Both the position numbers and the translations under genes were made by a program. A stretch of 64,000 nt of DNA from assembly GCA_965208025.1 (NCBI GenBank), contig OZ242302.1:1860001-1924000 (forward strand), read 5' to 3'. Below, one piece after another: positions 19,900-29,742 of this stretch. The DNA is from Bin80 sp965208025. Its GTDB lineage: Bacteria; Bacteroidota; Rhodothermia; Rhodothermales; Bin80. Under the pieces are notes generated by a model, which did not search any database, was not told where the DNA came from, and saw only the letters and a list, made by a program, of their open reading frames with translations. Numbering within the stretch: the stretch's first letter is position 1; the number at the start of each line of letters is the position of its first letter.

Positions 19900-20503
19900 G
19901 GAACTTGATGACTGCAAAGCCTCCCGCCAGAAGAACTGCAAAAAGTATTGCCAACCAGTTGAAGTAACGTTCAATGAAGGTCCGAACTGGCTCACCAAAT
20001 CGCCAGATCAGCCCACTCACGAGGATAAACCTTGCCGTACGACTGGTAACCGAAGCAAGCAGGAATAGAGGAAAGGGGGTTCCGAACGCTCCAGCGCTGA
20101 TCGTGAAAAGCTTGTAAGGAACAGGGGTAAATCCAGCAGTGAAAATGATCACAAATCCCCATTCCTCAAATCGCCGTCCCAAGTCTGTGTAGACCGCTTC
20201 GCTGAACCCTGGTATATGATGAAAGAAAAATTGTGCCAGAGATGTAAATCCATCTGCGGTAAACCATGCATAATAACCAAGCGTGTAGCCGATCACCCCT
20301 CCACACAGGGAGCCTAAACTACAAATCAGTCCGAAATAGATCGCTCGGTTGCGGCGCCCCAAAGCCAGTGCGATCAGGAGAACATCTGGGGGAACAGGAA
20401 AGAAGATAGATTCCGTGAGGGCCAAGAGGAAGAGTACGATCGTCCCGTAAGGCGTCTCAGCCCAACCAAGCACCCAGTCATATAGCCGCCGGATCCAAGT
20501 CAC
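19892..20503 (-). CDS. DedA/YqaA-type VTT-domain membrane protein
   Basis: 203 residues. LALTESIFFPVPPDVLLIALALG (about residues 26-48) and FTAGFTPVPYKLFTISAGAFG (about 118-138) are the paired re-entrant glycine/proline motifs of the VTT (DedA) family, close to the YqaA subgroup. Several hydrophobic segments place it in the inner membrane, and members are thought to move lipids across the membrane. It starts at GTG 20503, whose G is also the last base of the upstream TPR gene's TAG stop (TAGTG), indicating translational coupling. Confidence 0.88.
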   Translation of the reverse strand: MTWIRRLYDWVLGWAETPYGTIVLFLLALTESIFFPVPPDVLLIALALGRRNRAIYFGLICSLGSLCGGVIGYTLGYYAWFTADGFTSLAQFFFHHIPGFSEAVYTDLGRRFEEWGFVIIFTAGFTPVPYKLFTISAGAFGTPFPLFLLASVTSRTARFILVSGLIWRFGEPVRTFIERYFNWLAILFAVLLAGGFAVIKFLT

Positions 20504-21918
20504 TACGGTTCAATTGAATCTACACACTTGCGAAAGAGTGGATGATTATAGATCTCTGGTGGACAGTGCTTCCAGAACAATTCCTTGTTTTCCTGACCCA
20601 GAGTAAACGACATAGAGAGTGCATCCAAGCATTCCTCAATCCTCCCAAGTACAAAAAGAACTCCTGAATAATAATACCATGCAGAAGAGCAATCAGGCTT
20701 CAATTTGAATGATCGCTCATAGGCTTTGCAAGCTCCTTCGGGATCCTTATTGATTGTGAGCGCAAATGCATACTGCATCCATGCTTCGTGGCTGTCTCGA
20801 TCCAGTTCAGTGAGTTCCTTGAATGTTTCCAGAGCTTGCCGCGTATAGCCTGCACACATTTCGGCATCTCCCCGATTGTACCAATACTTCAGGACATCGG
20901 GCGAGAGTTCTGTTGCCTGCCTATATGCACGAGCAGCCAATCTAAATCGCTGTTGTGCCATGTAGGCTCGTCCCAAACCATCCCACACCTCGCCAATCTC
21001 AGAATCAAACTTGTTCGCCTTCTTGAAATAACGAATACTCCCTTCTAGATCCCCTTTGTCTAACAGAACAAATGCCATGTTACAATAAGCTGCTGCTCCC
21101 TCCCCCTCACGTTCAAGCAATTCTTCATAGCAAAGAATCGCCTCGTCATAGCGCCCAAGAATTGATAGAATATTCCCACGATTATAGTACGCAGGAAGAA
21201 AGTCAGGATTTATATCCAACGTCAAAGTATAACAGAGGAGTGCATCTTCAAAACGATCAATCTTGTTTAACAGGACCGCCTTGTTAAACCATGCCTCACA
21301 TGAGTAAGGATTCAGATCGATTTGGGAATCGTATGCTTCTATACACGATTCATAATCTTCAAGTTGATCATAACAAAAACCTAACTCAAACCAGACCTCC
21401 GAGTGGTTTGGATTGAGTTCTGCACATCGCTCAAATGCCTCAACCGCTTCCTCGAGCTTCTTTTCCCGCATGAATACGTATCCAATATAGAAATGGGCAT
21501 CCCCATTGAGCGGATCTGCCTTAGCAGCTTGATGAAAGTGTTCAAGCGCATCACCATAACGGCCCAATGTGTCAAGCGTGATTCCAAGATTCAGGAGCGT
21601 CTCACAATCCATAGGATTCAGACTCAGTGATTTTTCATACGAATGCCATGCTTCCTGATGACGATCCAGATTTGCGAGTAGAATTCCGCGTCTGAGCCAT
21701 GTGTAGGCACTGTAAGGCTGACGTTCCAGAATAATATCAACAACACAAAGGGATTCTTCCATGCGATAGTATTTATAGTAATACAGCGCAATCTCTTCAA
21801 GTGAATCTACGTCAAAGTAGGTTTCTGGACTCCGAAATTCAAAAGCATGGACAAGCGCATCAATATCTGGCCTCTCAAACTGATCCTCTTCCTCAAAACT
21901 AAAATCAAATGTACTCAT
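20503..21918 (-). CDS. TPR-repeat protein
   Basis: 471 residues made almost entirely of 34-residue tetratricopeptide repeats, about 11-12 of them (for example AWHSYEKSLSLNPMDCETLLNLGITLD, AVEAFERCAELNPNHSEVWFELGFCYD, SCIEAYDSQIDLNPYSCEAWFNKAVLL). No signal peptide or enzymatic domain, so a cytoplasmic scaffold or adaptor; partners unknown. The acidic N-terminus (STFDFSFEEEDQFERPDIDAL) is typical of Bacteroidetes-group TPR proteins. Coupled to the DedA-like gene downstream by a 1-base overlap. Confidence 0.9.
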   Translation of the reverse strand: MSTFDFSFEEEDQFERPDIDALVHAFEFRSPETYFDVDSLEEIALYYYKYYRMEESLCVVDIILERQPYSAYTWLRRGILLANLDRHQEAWHSYEKSLSLNPMDCETLLNLGITLDTLGRYGDALEHFHQAAKADPLNGDAHFYIGYVFMREKKLEEAVEAFERCAELNPNHSEVWFELGFCYDQLEDYESCIEAYDSQIDLNPYSCEAWFNKAVLLNKIDRFEDALLCYTLTLDINPDFLPAYYNRGNILSILGRYDEAILCYEELLEREGEGAAAYCNMAFVLLDKGDLEGSIRYFKKANKFDSEIGEVWDGLGRAYMAQQRFRLAARAYRQATELSPDVLKYWYNRGDAEMCAGYTRQALETFKELTELDRDSHEAWMQYAFALTINKDPEGACKAYERSFKLKPDCSSAWYYYSGVLFVLGRIEECLDALSMSFTLGQENKELFWKHCPPEIYNHPLFRKCVDSIEP

Positions 21919-22089
21919 TCAGCTACCACACTGGGCGAAAGTTTTCCTAAATTTACGTCAATATTTTCGGAACTTCAAAATCTGAACACCTTAACTCTGG
22001 ATCAGATGATCATCCGAGCCGTATTCTCATTTTTTTCTGGAACACGAACGGGTTCCCTGTGTTGGCATCCCTAATCAGACAACGGAAAA

Positions 22090-22581
22090 TTGGCTAAACT
22101 TTCTCCCACACAACAGAAAGAAGTCCATCGCCGCTTTCAGACATTCCTGAAACAGCGTGGTCTTCGGGAAACACGGGAACGATTTGCCGTGCTCAATGCA
22201 GTGTATGACGTCGACACACACATTGATGCGGACACCTTACATTTACTTTTGCGCAAACAGAATCAGTCCATTAGTCGTGCGACGGTCTACAATACGCTTA
22301 ATCTGCTATTGGAATGCGAACTCGTTGTACGGCACCAATTCGGAAACTCAAAAGCAAAATATGAGCCTTCCTTCCTTTTCGGACAGCATGACCATCTGAT
22401 CTGTTTGGACTGCCAACAGGTGCTGGAATTTTGTGACCCGCGTATTCAAAATATCCAAGAGATGGTGGCAGATGTCTATTCGTTCGAAATCCGACGCCAC
22501 GCTCTTAACCTTTACGGGCACTGTCGTCGTGATGACTGTGCCAACCGTTCCACCAAAGTGTCAACCAGCCCGATCACCTGA
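22090..22581 (+). CDS. Fur-family transcriptional regulator
   Basis: 163 residues with the winged helix (RGLRETRERFAVLNAVYD ... SRATVYNTLNLLLECELVV) and the dimer/metal domain marked by HDHLICLDCQQVLEFCD; a second CxxxxC-like pair sits at GHCRRDDC. It could sense iron, manganese, zinc or peroxide; the motifs alone do not decide between Fur, Zur and PerR. Starts at TTG 22090 (MAKLSPTQQKEV), preceded by an A/G-rich stretch; no in-frame ATG lies nearby. It is divergent from the TPR gene. A palindromic operator is visible at the heme operon (57448-57464), but nothing links the two directly. Confidence 0.9.
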   Translation: MAKLSPTQQKEVHRRFQTFLKQRGLRETRERFAVLNAVYDVDTHIDADTLHLLLRKQNQSISRATVYNTLNLLLECELVVRHQFGNSKAKYEPSFLFGQHDHLICLDCQQVLEFCDPRIQNIQEMVADVYSFEIRRHALNLYGHCRRDDCANRSTKVSTSPIT

Positions 22582-22727
22582 GATCCCCCTCTGTCCTCCC
22601 ATCATTCTGGCGGCAGTACTTGGTAGTGTCCCTCTTTTTCTTTTGATTGGAGAGCAGTTGAACATGGAGTATAACCGCAGTCCAATCAACACCACGGTTC
22701 ACAGGGTCTCGCTTGGCCACCGTCCAC

Positions 22728-23993
22728 TCAGTTTGTATACTTGCGGAAGGCTACAGAGGTGTTATGCCCGCCGAACCCAAATGCGTTTGAAACCGCAACA
22801 TTGACGATCCGCTTCTGGGGCTGATTGAACGTATAGTTCAGATCACAATCCGGATCTGCATGAACGAAGTTGATGGTTGGAGGCACAAGATCAGTGCGGA
22901 TGGCCTGAATCGTTGCAATCGCCTCCACCGCACCTGCCGCCCCAAGTAAATGCCCCGTCATGCTTTTGGTGGAGGATAAGTTCATGCGATGGGCATGCTC
23001 CCCAAAGACATTTTTAACAGACTTGGTTTCCGCCGAGTCCCCCAATGGAGTGGAGGTGCCATGCATATTGAGGTAATCAACATCTTCAGGCTTCAGATGT
23101 GCATCGGCCAGCATATTCTGCATTGCGAGGGTCGCTCCACTCCCTTCAGGATCAGGGGCAGTAATATGGTTCGCATCTGCACTCATCCCGATCCCAATAA
23201 TTTCAGCATAGATGTTTGCCCCACGCGAGAGCGCATGTTCCAGAGATTCAACCACCAAGACACCTGCCCCCTCACCCAGTACAAACCCATCTCGCGTTTT
23301 ATCAAAGGGTCTGCTGGCCGTCGCAGGAGTATCGTTGCGGGTAGAGAGCGCACGAAGAGCATTGAATCCCCCAATGCCCAACTCACTGATCGCCGCCTCA
23401 GCCCCTCCACACAAAGCAGCGTCAATCATCCCACGCTGCATCATCATGAAGACATCACTAATGTTGTTATTCCCGGTCGCACACGCACTGACGACACAGT
23501 AATTTGGACCGCGAAACTTGTATCGGATCGAAATATGACCACTGACAATATCCGGGATCAGTTTCGGAATAAAGAACGGGGAAATGCGTCTTGGGCCTGC
23601 ATTGAGGTACGAGGCAGTTTGATCCAAAAAGATCTGGATACCTCCGATCCCGCTTCCGATGATGACGGCAACGCGATCTCGTTCAGCCTGCGACATATTC
23701 TCCGGTCTCAGTCCAGAGTCCTCAACGGCCTGAACTGCAGCAGCCACCGCATACTGCGCAAACGGATCCATTTTCCGCAATTCACGTCGGTCAAAGTGAT
23801 CCAATGGATCAAATCCCTTCAACTCACACGCAAACTTGGTTGCGAAGTGCTCCGTATCAAAGTGGGTAATTTGTGCAGCACCACTTCTGCCTTGAATCAG
23901 CCCCTGCCAGAACTCATCTGGAGAATGGCCAAGAGGCGTTAATGCCCCCATTCCTGTAACGACTACGCGGCGCGGCTGGTGTTGAATCGCCAT
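22728..23993 (-). CDS. fabF: 3-oxoacyl-ACP synthase II
   Basis: 421 residues with the complete Cys-His-His triad of condensing enzymes: C171 in VSACATGNNN, H311 in NMHGTSTPLGD and H348 in KSMTGHLLGAAG; the FabF start RVVVTGMGALTPLG is clear. It elongates fatty acyl chains with malonyl-ACP. It follows acpP by 22 bases on the same strand, the usual acpP-fabF operon. Intact. Confidence 0.97.
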   Translation of the reverse strand: MAIQHQPRRVVVTGMGALTPLGHSPDEFWQGLIQGRSGAAQITHFDTEHFATKFACELKGFDPLDHFDRRELRKMDPFAQYAVAAAVQAVEDSGLRPENMSQAERDRVAVIIGSGIGGIQIFLDQTASYLNAGPRRISPFFIPKLIPDIVSGHISIRYKFRGPNYCVVSACATGNNNISDVFMMMQRGMIDAALCGGAEAAISELGIGGFNALRALSTRNDTPATASRPFDKTRDGFVLGEGAGVLVVESLEHALSRGANIYAEIIGIGMSADANHITAPDPEGSGATLAMQNMLADAHLKPEDVDYLNMHGTSTPLGDSAETKSVKNVFGEHAHRMNLSSTKSMTGHLLGAAGAVEAIATIQAIRTDLVPPTINFVHADPDCDLNYTFNQPQKRIVNVAVSNAFGFGGHNTSVAFRKYTN

Positions 23994-24015
23994 GCCCTGA
24001 GGCTAAATTAAAAGA

Positions 24016-24252
24016 TTACCCGCTCTTCTTGATGAGATAGTCTATCGCATCTCCAACGGTAGCGATCTTTTCAGCATCTTCGTCTGGAATGCTGACATCA
24101 AATTCTTTCTCAAACTCCATGATCAACTCAACCGTATCAAGAGAGTCTGCTCCCAAATCATCGGAAAAGGAAGCATCAGGAGAAAGAGCATCCTCTGCAA
24201 CTCCTAGTTTATCTGCAACGATTGCCTTGACCTTGTCTGCAAATTCTGACAT
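24016..24252 (-). CDS. acpP: Acyl carrier protein
   Basis: 78 residues, acidic, with the phosphopantetheine attachment site LGADSLDTVELIM (Ser37). Standard length and text (VKAIVADKLGVAEDAL). First gene of the acpP-fabF operon, divergent from metK across a 202-base intergenic region. Confidence 0.97.
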   Translation of the reverse strand: MSEFADKVKAIVADKLGVAEDALSPDASFSDDLGADSLDTVELIMEFEKEFDVSIPDEDAEKIATVGDAIDYLIKKSG

Positions 24253-24454
24253 AATTAGCTACTGATTGCTTGTGATTGTGAATGGAACTGCATCACATTG
24301 ACATGATGTCGTACAGTTCCGGCCTGTTAAATTACGGCAAAATTACCGATTTATTGCACAATTACCGAGGTATCGTGTTCAAAAGCTACTTGAACAGATT
24401 ATACCTGCAACCGGTTCAACCCCGTTTTACTTTTCGTCTTCTTGATCATACTTC
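24253..24454 (+). promoter_or_regulatory. Divergent acpP/metK intergenic region with candidate metK leader hairpins
   Basis: Three arms are visible before metK: GTTCAA at 24377-24382, TTGAAC at 24390-24395 and GTTCAA at 24414-24419. The middle arm can pair with either neighbour, giving two mutually exclusive stems (7 bp with the upstream arm, 6 bp with the downstream arm). A separate stem GGAACTG/CAGTTCC spans 24283-24319 with an inner CATCA/TGATG. This is no SAM-I, II or III riboswitch that I recognise. Regulatory role is inferred only from geometry. Confidence 0.35.
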
Positions 24455-25651
24455 ATGCCCTACCTATTTACATCTGAATCTGTGTCGGAAGGTCATCCCG
24501 ATAAAGTTGCCGACCAGATCTCAGATGCGATTTTAGATGAGTACCTTAGACAGGATCCGAATAGCCGTGTCGCGGTGGAGACGCTGGTGACATCAAACAA
24601 CGTCATCCTTGCCGGAGAAGTCCATTCCAGTGCAAAAGAGATCAGTCATGAGTCCATTGTCCGAAATATGATCCGCAAGATCGGATATACATATGAAGAT
24701 ACTGATTTCGCGGCGGATAGTGTTGTGGTCACCGATCATATTCACGAACAGAGTTCAGAGATTCGTGATGGGGTTGATGGGAGCAAGGAACTTGGAGCAG
24801 GCGATCAAGGCATGATGTTCGGGTTTGCCTGCCGTGAGTTTGATCATCTGGATAGTGGCCCCCCAACCTTGATGCCCATGCCTCTGATGTATTCCCACCG
24901 ACTCATGGAGCAATTGGCCAATATCCGAAAAAATGAGTCCATCATGAATTACCTGCGTCCGGATTCCAAAAGTCAGGTGACCATTGAATATGATCAGTCG
25001 GGACGGATCCCACAAAAGATTCATACCATTGTGATCGCTACGCAACATGATGCCAGTGTTGACCGTGATCAGATCAAGGAGGATATAAGAACCCATTTAC
25101 TCCAGCGTGTGATTCATCCACACCTGCTCCACGATTTTGATTATACCAATCATCTGATCGTCAATCGTACGGGAAAATTCATTCTTGGAGGCCCCCATGC
25201 CGATGCTGGTCTCACGGGGCGCAAGATCATTGTAGATACTTATGGTGGTAGAGGCGCACACGGAGGCGGCGCCTTCAGCGGAAAAGATCCTTCCAAGGTG
25301 GATCGCTCCGCCGCCTACTTTGCACGCTACGTAGCGAAAAACCTCGTCGCAGCTGGACTGGCAAACATGATTGAGATTCAGCTTGCCTATGTCATTGGTG
25401 CGCCTCAGCCCGTCTCAATTTTTGTTGATTCGTCCAACAGCGTCAAATACAACCTGTCCGACCAAATCCTGGCCGACATCGTGAAAGACACCTTTGATCT
25501 GAGTCCTGGCGGCATGATTGAGCGACTGAACCTGAAAAGACCGATCTATCAGGCGACCGCTGCCTACGGTCACTTTGGTCGCAATGACTTCCCATGGGAG
25601 CGTCTAGATGCCGTAGAAAGCTTGCAGACTCGGGCAGGAATTGCCACCTGA
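24455..25651 (+). CDS. metK: S-adenosylmethionine synthetase
   Basis: 398 residues. Starts MPYLFTSESVSEGHPDKVADQISDAILD, the family signature containing the ATP-binding His; GAGDQGMMFGFA and the phosphate loop GGAFSGKDPSKVDRSAAYFAR are both present. It makes SAM from methionine and ATP. On the same strand, 19 bases separate it from the M36 protease and then ahcY follows, so two enzymes of the activated methyl cycle flank a secreted protease. Intact. Confidence 0.97.
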   Translation: MPYLFTSESVSEGHPDKVADQISDAILDEYLRQDPNSRVAVETLVTSNNVILAGEVHSSAKEISHESIVRNMIRKIGYTYEDTDFAADSVVVTDHIHEQSSEIRDGVDGSKELGAGDQGMMFGFACREFDHLDSGPPTLMPMPLMYSHRLMEQLANIRKNESIMNYLRPDSKSQVTIEYDQSGRIPQKIHTIVIATQHDASVDRDQIKEDIRTHLLQRVIHPHLLHDFDYTNHLIVNRTGKFILGGPHADAGLTGRKIIVDTYGGRGAHGGGAFSGKDPSKVDRSAAYFARYVAKNLVAAGLANMIEIQLAYVIGAPQPVSIFVDSSNSVKYNLSDQILADIVKDTFDLSPGGMIERLNLKRPIYQATAAYGHFGRNDFPWERLDAVESLQTRAGIAT

Positions 25652-25670
25652 TAATTTGGGATTGAACTGA

Positions 25671-28600
25671 ATGGGTCGTCACGGCTTGATTGCTCTCCTG
25701 ACATTCTCCTTTGCCACTGTGGCACTTGGACAAGATCACTCGGCTGCGATTCAGGCACTCCCCTCAGCCTCCCAGTCTGCAGTTGTAACCGAAAATGTAT
25801 GGACATCTTTCCCTACGATTGATATTGCCGATGGTCGAGTGGATGAAAAAATTGGAATCTTACGGGCCGCCTATCGTCTCAATCCCGTCATGTCTCCCAA
25901 AGCCTCACCAGAAGCCACGGTACGGTCATGGCTCCTCATGGATGGAAAAGAATTTGGGATCCATACCCCAAATGCTCTCGAACTGGTCAGCGAACAGACC
26001 ACCTCGGGTGCGCGCCATCTAACGTTTCAACAGACGCTGGAAGGTGTTCGGGTCTACGGGAGTTTCATGCATGTCAATCTGAATCAAGCTGGTCTCCCCG
26101 TTATGGCAACCAGTAGTTATGCTCCCCATTTGGAAGAGATTGATTCATTTAATCCTGTACCAGTGGTCTCTACCGTTGAGGCCGAATTTATCTCGCAACA
26201 GGCTATTTCCGCTACGGGTGCAACCTCCGACTCCCCTGAACTACTCGTCCTTCCTGATTCTCCACCCCGATTGATCTGGCGGACGGTTGTATGGCCTGAC
26301 TCTATCCCTGGAGAATGGGAGGTGCTCTTAGATGCTTCTACTGGGGCACTCATCCAATTGATGAATCAGCGCATATTCTCGCACGATCATTCACCCTCCA
26401 AAGTAGACGGAGAGGGGCATGTTTGGTTATTTGATCCTTTGACCGCATCTGGCCAGTCCTATGGAGGGGCGTTCATTGATAATAATGATCAGGACAACTC
26501 ATCCTTAACTGGCATATTACAAAGTGTAACGCTTCGTGATATTCAACGTACCTCAAATGGCTCGTATCGGCTGAATGGACCTTGGATCAGGATTATTGGC
26601 TCATCGGCTCCTATTGAATCTGATCCATCAAACTTCAAATATACCCGTGCTGACCAGCATTTTGAGTCAGTCATGGTGTACTATTTTATTGACGAAAACC
26701 AGCGTTATATTCAGTCGCTGAATGTCGGAAATTCTCCGCCTAGCCAGCCCGTTGAAGCAGATCCCCGTGCATTTCCAGAAGATAACTCCTACTATGTACC
26801 TGCCCGCAATTCCCTCCATTTTGGAACGGGGGGAGCAGACGATGCAGAGGATGCAGGGGTAATCATCCATGAGTATGGTCATGCGATGATGTATCATCAC
26901 GCTCCATCTATTGGAGGCTTGAACAACGAGCAGTCCGTCCTCAGCGAAGGATTTGCGGACTATTGGGCTGTCTCCTACCGTAGACATCTGATGGACAGTG
27001 GCCAAGTTCCTCAGGGAGACTGGCGGGATGTTTTTCCCTGGGATGGGGTTGCGTGGGGAGGACGTCGCGCCGAGGGGAACTATTCCTACGATGTGATTCG
27101 GCGTGCATGTCGCCGAAACTGTAATTTTTACTATTACGGGCAAACATGGTCTGCTCTGATGATGGAACTATGGGAGCAGATTGGACGAGAAAATACGGAT
27201 CGCTTACACCTTGCCGCCTTCGCATACATCGGATTCAATTTCACCCTTCGGGACATGGCTGAAGCGCTTTTGCAGGCGAATGACGCTCTGTACAATGGGC
27301 AGTATTCTGCGATCATCAACGCGATCTTCATCCCACTGAATTTTCTGGCGGCTGAACCCGGGGTCCCTACCATTACTCATGTGCCTCTTTCCCGGATATA
27401 TGATCTCTCTAACCCTGTCCGATTTGAAGCGGACATTGAAGTCATAGGGTTTACGGTCACGAATGCAGAGGTATACTACCGCCTGGATTCGGGAGATTTT
27501 CAGACGCTGGAACTCCGGCAAGTGGGAAGGATTCGCTGGGCGCGTGAGACTCTACTCCCTGAATCCGCCACACTACTTGAATACTATATTCAAGCTACTT
27601 CAAATACTGCGACCGTAACTCTTCCCAAATCTGCCCCTGAGGATCTATGGAGTGTAGAACTGGGAGCGGACACGGAAGCGCCTACCATTACTCATACCCC
27701 TATCACCCATATATCTCCGGAACGTGCTCTGTTGCCCTTTACCGTTGAAGTCACGGACAATTACAAATTATCCCAAGTCCTTTTAGAGTATTCTGTCACG
27801 AATTCTATTGATCAGACCACTCGACATGGATCTATCCCCCTCACTGATGCAGGAGATGGAACGTTCACCTTCTCGCTACCAGAAACGGGTACAAATGGAA
27901 ACTCGTGGATGGGGACTTGGATGGAGTATCGGATCGTTGCCGACGACGCGACGAATCCTCCAAATCAAACGATATTTCCCTCCCCTCAACAACCCTCGAT
28001 TCGGCTGGACGTACTTCCGGGTCTCAATGAACTTGGAATATGGAATCCTGGCGAATGGCTCAGGTTGGCAACTGGAGAATGGGGGGCCGTGGAATCTGCA
28101 TTTGGACACAACGGAGATATCTGGCTTACTGCCCCCGATGGATCCTACAGTGACCTCCCTTCCACCAGCGTACTCTCATTTCCAGATGTGAATGTCGCAG
28201 GGTATCCCGATGCTCTTCTGGAATTTTGGCATTGGTATGACTTTGAACATATCGGGGTACCGGGTCCGGGGGAGGATGGCGGCATGATTTATGACGGTGG
28301 ACAAATTCAACTTTCTACTGATGGCGGTCAGTCTTGGACCATTGCTCTACCTCAATGGGGGTATAATGGAGAGGTGAACGCATCACCATTCAACCCTCTG
28401 TCTGGTTCCCCGGCTTTTGGCGGGTCCAGTTTTGGTTGGCGTCGGGTTCGTGTACCGCTACCCGATGCTCCTGAAGGAGCCTATCGTTCGGAGGTACGAG
28501 CTCGTCTGGTGCTCGGGACTGGTGCCGGGAATTCCAACTCAACCACGGACACCTATGCCGGTTGGGCCGTTCGGGATGCGCGCGTCTTCATCAATGCGCC

Positions 28601-29684
28601 CGTTGATCGCACCTCCCCCGAGATCTTGTTTGCTCCGCATACCCACCAATTCATCCCCCCTGGTAGTTCCACTCTACCTATTCAGATCGCTGCGACCGAT
28701 CATCCAGGGATTGAGTCTGTTCGCTTGCATCTCTATGATATTCAAGGGACTCAACTGATCCCTTTGGGAGTCTTCAGGTTCCGTCCTCATCAGTCCACGC
28801 CGAACTGGTTCGAAACGAGTGCTCCTGTTCAGGAAGTAAAGGATGGAAGCACTTTGGGCTACTACATCACCGTCCAAGACTTTGATCAGAATACTCGAAT
28901 GCTTGGTGAGGAACTTCCTGATGAACTGTTGAAACTTTATGTTCCTACCGAGGCTCCCCTTCCCGCCTTGCTTTCGGGGCGACTGACTGGCGCGTGGATC
29001 AACCAGGACGAGGGAATCTATGCGGACACAGACACTCGGGATGAGCAGTCATCTGTGGTCTTGGCACCTGTCTACTTTTCGACGAACTCTCAGCGAACGA
29101 TGCTGCGTTTGCGCCATTCCTACGATTTCAGTGGAGGCAGTAATGGACAGGTGAGCGTCACAGTGGACGGCGGTACAAATTGGGAAATCCTTGGACCAGA
29201 TCAGACACCTCCCGATCAAGAAATTGGTCTGATTCCCAAATTTTCGGGTATGACTCCCGAATTTATTGACTCCTGGTTTGATCTCTCTTCCCTGAGTCAA
29301 CCCTATCAATTACGTCTTGATTTGGTGCATGGGGCGCAGAAAATTCCTGACGGTTTTTGGGAGATCCAGACAGCGGAATACTACAGATTGGCAGAGGAGA
29401 CTCCCATACCAACAATCGCAGAGAACCTTATCCTCTATCCAAATTTTCCCAACCCGTTCTCCGAGGAAACCACGATTAACTTTGTCCTTCCCCAACCCAG
29501 TCATGTACGGATCATGCTTTTTAACATGATCGGACAGACGGTCCAGACCATTTTGGATCAAAGACATGAGGCTGGAGGCTATGCGGTTCATTTGAATATG
29601 CGGGGTCTTGCACCCGGAGTCTATTGGATCCGAATGGAAACGGACGACGAAGTGTTACAGCAACCCATTACACTTATTCAATAG
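25671..29684 (+). CDS. Large M36 (fungalysin-type) metalloprotease with type IX sorting domain
   Basis: 1337 residues. Signal peptide at 1-21 (MGRHGLIALLTFSFATVALG); a fungalysin/thermolysin propeptide-like region at about 75-150 (HLTFQQTLEGVRVYGSFMHV); and the catalytic zinc site HEYGH at about residue 400 with the third ligand in SEGFADYW about 25 residues later, which is the gluzincin arrangement. After the protease domain come Ig-like beta domains (two TITHxP repeats near 565 and 680), a region with WHWYDFEHIGVPGPGEDGG resembling immune-inhibitor-A-type carbohydrate or lectin folds, and the final 85-residue sorting domain (LYPNFPNPFSEETTINFVLP ... GVYWIRMETDD). A secreted, self-processed protease is expected; the substrate is unknown. 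Placed between metK and ahcY on the same strand. Confidence 0.9.
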   Translation: MGRHGLIALLTFSFATVALGQDHSAAIQALPSASQSAVVTENVWTSFPTIDIADGRVDEKIGILRAAYRLNPVMSPKASPEATVRSWLLMDGKEFGIHTPNALELVSEQTTSGARHLTFQQTLEGVRVYGSFMHVNLNQAGLPVMATSSYAPHLEEIDSFNPVPVVSTVEAEFISQQAISATGATSDSPELLVLPDSPPRLIWRTVVWPDSIPGEWEVLLDASTGALIQLMNQRIFSHDHSPSKVDGEGHVWLFDPLTASGQSYGGAFIDNNDQDNSSLTGILQSVTLRDIQRTSNGSYRLNGPWIRIIGSSAPIESDPSNFKYTRADQHFESVMVYYFIDENQRYIQSLNVGNSPPSQPVEADPRAFPEDNSYYVPARNSLHFGTGGADDAEDAGVIIHEYGHAMMYHHAPSIGGLNNEQSVLSEGFADYWAVSYRRHLMDSGQVPQGDWRDVFPWDGVAWGGRRAEGNYSYDVIRRACRRNCNFYYYGQTWSALMMELWEQIGRENTDRLHLAAFAYIGFNFTLRDMAEALLQANDALYNGQYSAIINAIFIPLNFLAAEPGVPTITHVPLSRIYDLSNPVRFEADIEVIGFTVTNAEVYYRLDSGDFQTLELRQVGRIRWARETLLPESATLLEYYIQATSNTATVTLPKSAPEDLWSVELGADTEAPTITHTPITHISPERALLPFTVEVTDNYKLSQVLLEYSVTNSIDQTTRHGSIPLTDAGDGTFTFSLPETGTNGNSWMGTWMEYRIVADDATNPPNQTIFPSPQQPSIRLDVLPGLNELGIWNPGEWLRLATGEWGAVESAFGHNGDIWLTAPDGSYSDLPSTSVLSFPDVNVAGYPDALLEFWHWYDFEHIGVPGPGEDGGMIYDGGQIQLSTDGGQSWTIALPQWGYNGEVNASPFNPLSGSPAFGGSSFGWRRVRVPLPDAPEGAYRSEVRARLVLGTGAGNSNSTTDTYAGWAVRDARVFINAPVDRTSPEILFAPHTHQFIPPGSSTLPIQIAATDHPGIESVRLHLYDIQGTQLIPLGVFRFRPHQSTPNWFETSAPVQEVKDGSTLGYYITVQDFDQNTRMLGEELPDELLKLYVPTEAPLPALLSGRLTGAWINQDEGIYADTDTRDEQSSVVLAPVYFSTNSQRTMLRLRHSYDFSGGSNGQVSVTVDGGTNWEILGPDQTPPDQEIGLIPKFSGMTPEFIDSWFDLSSLSQPYQLRLDLVHGAQKIPDGFWEIQTAEYYRLAEETPIPTIAENLILYPNFPNPFSEETTINFVLPQPSHVRIMLFNMIGQTVQTILDQRHEAGGYAVHLNMRGLAPGVYWIRMETDDEVLQQPITLIQ

Positions 29685-29742
29685 CAAACCGTACAAGCAT
29701 TGTCATTTTTGACGTCAACAACTAAACCACGAAATTGAATCT

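Noticed and set aside
24253..24454. Known SAM riboswitch before metK
   Set aside because: Checked for SAM-I, SAM-II and SAM-III core motifs; none is present. Only the alternative hairpins are reported.
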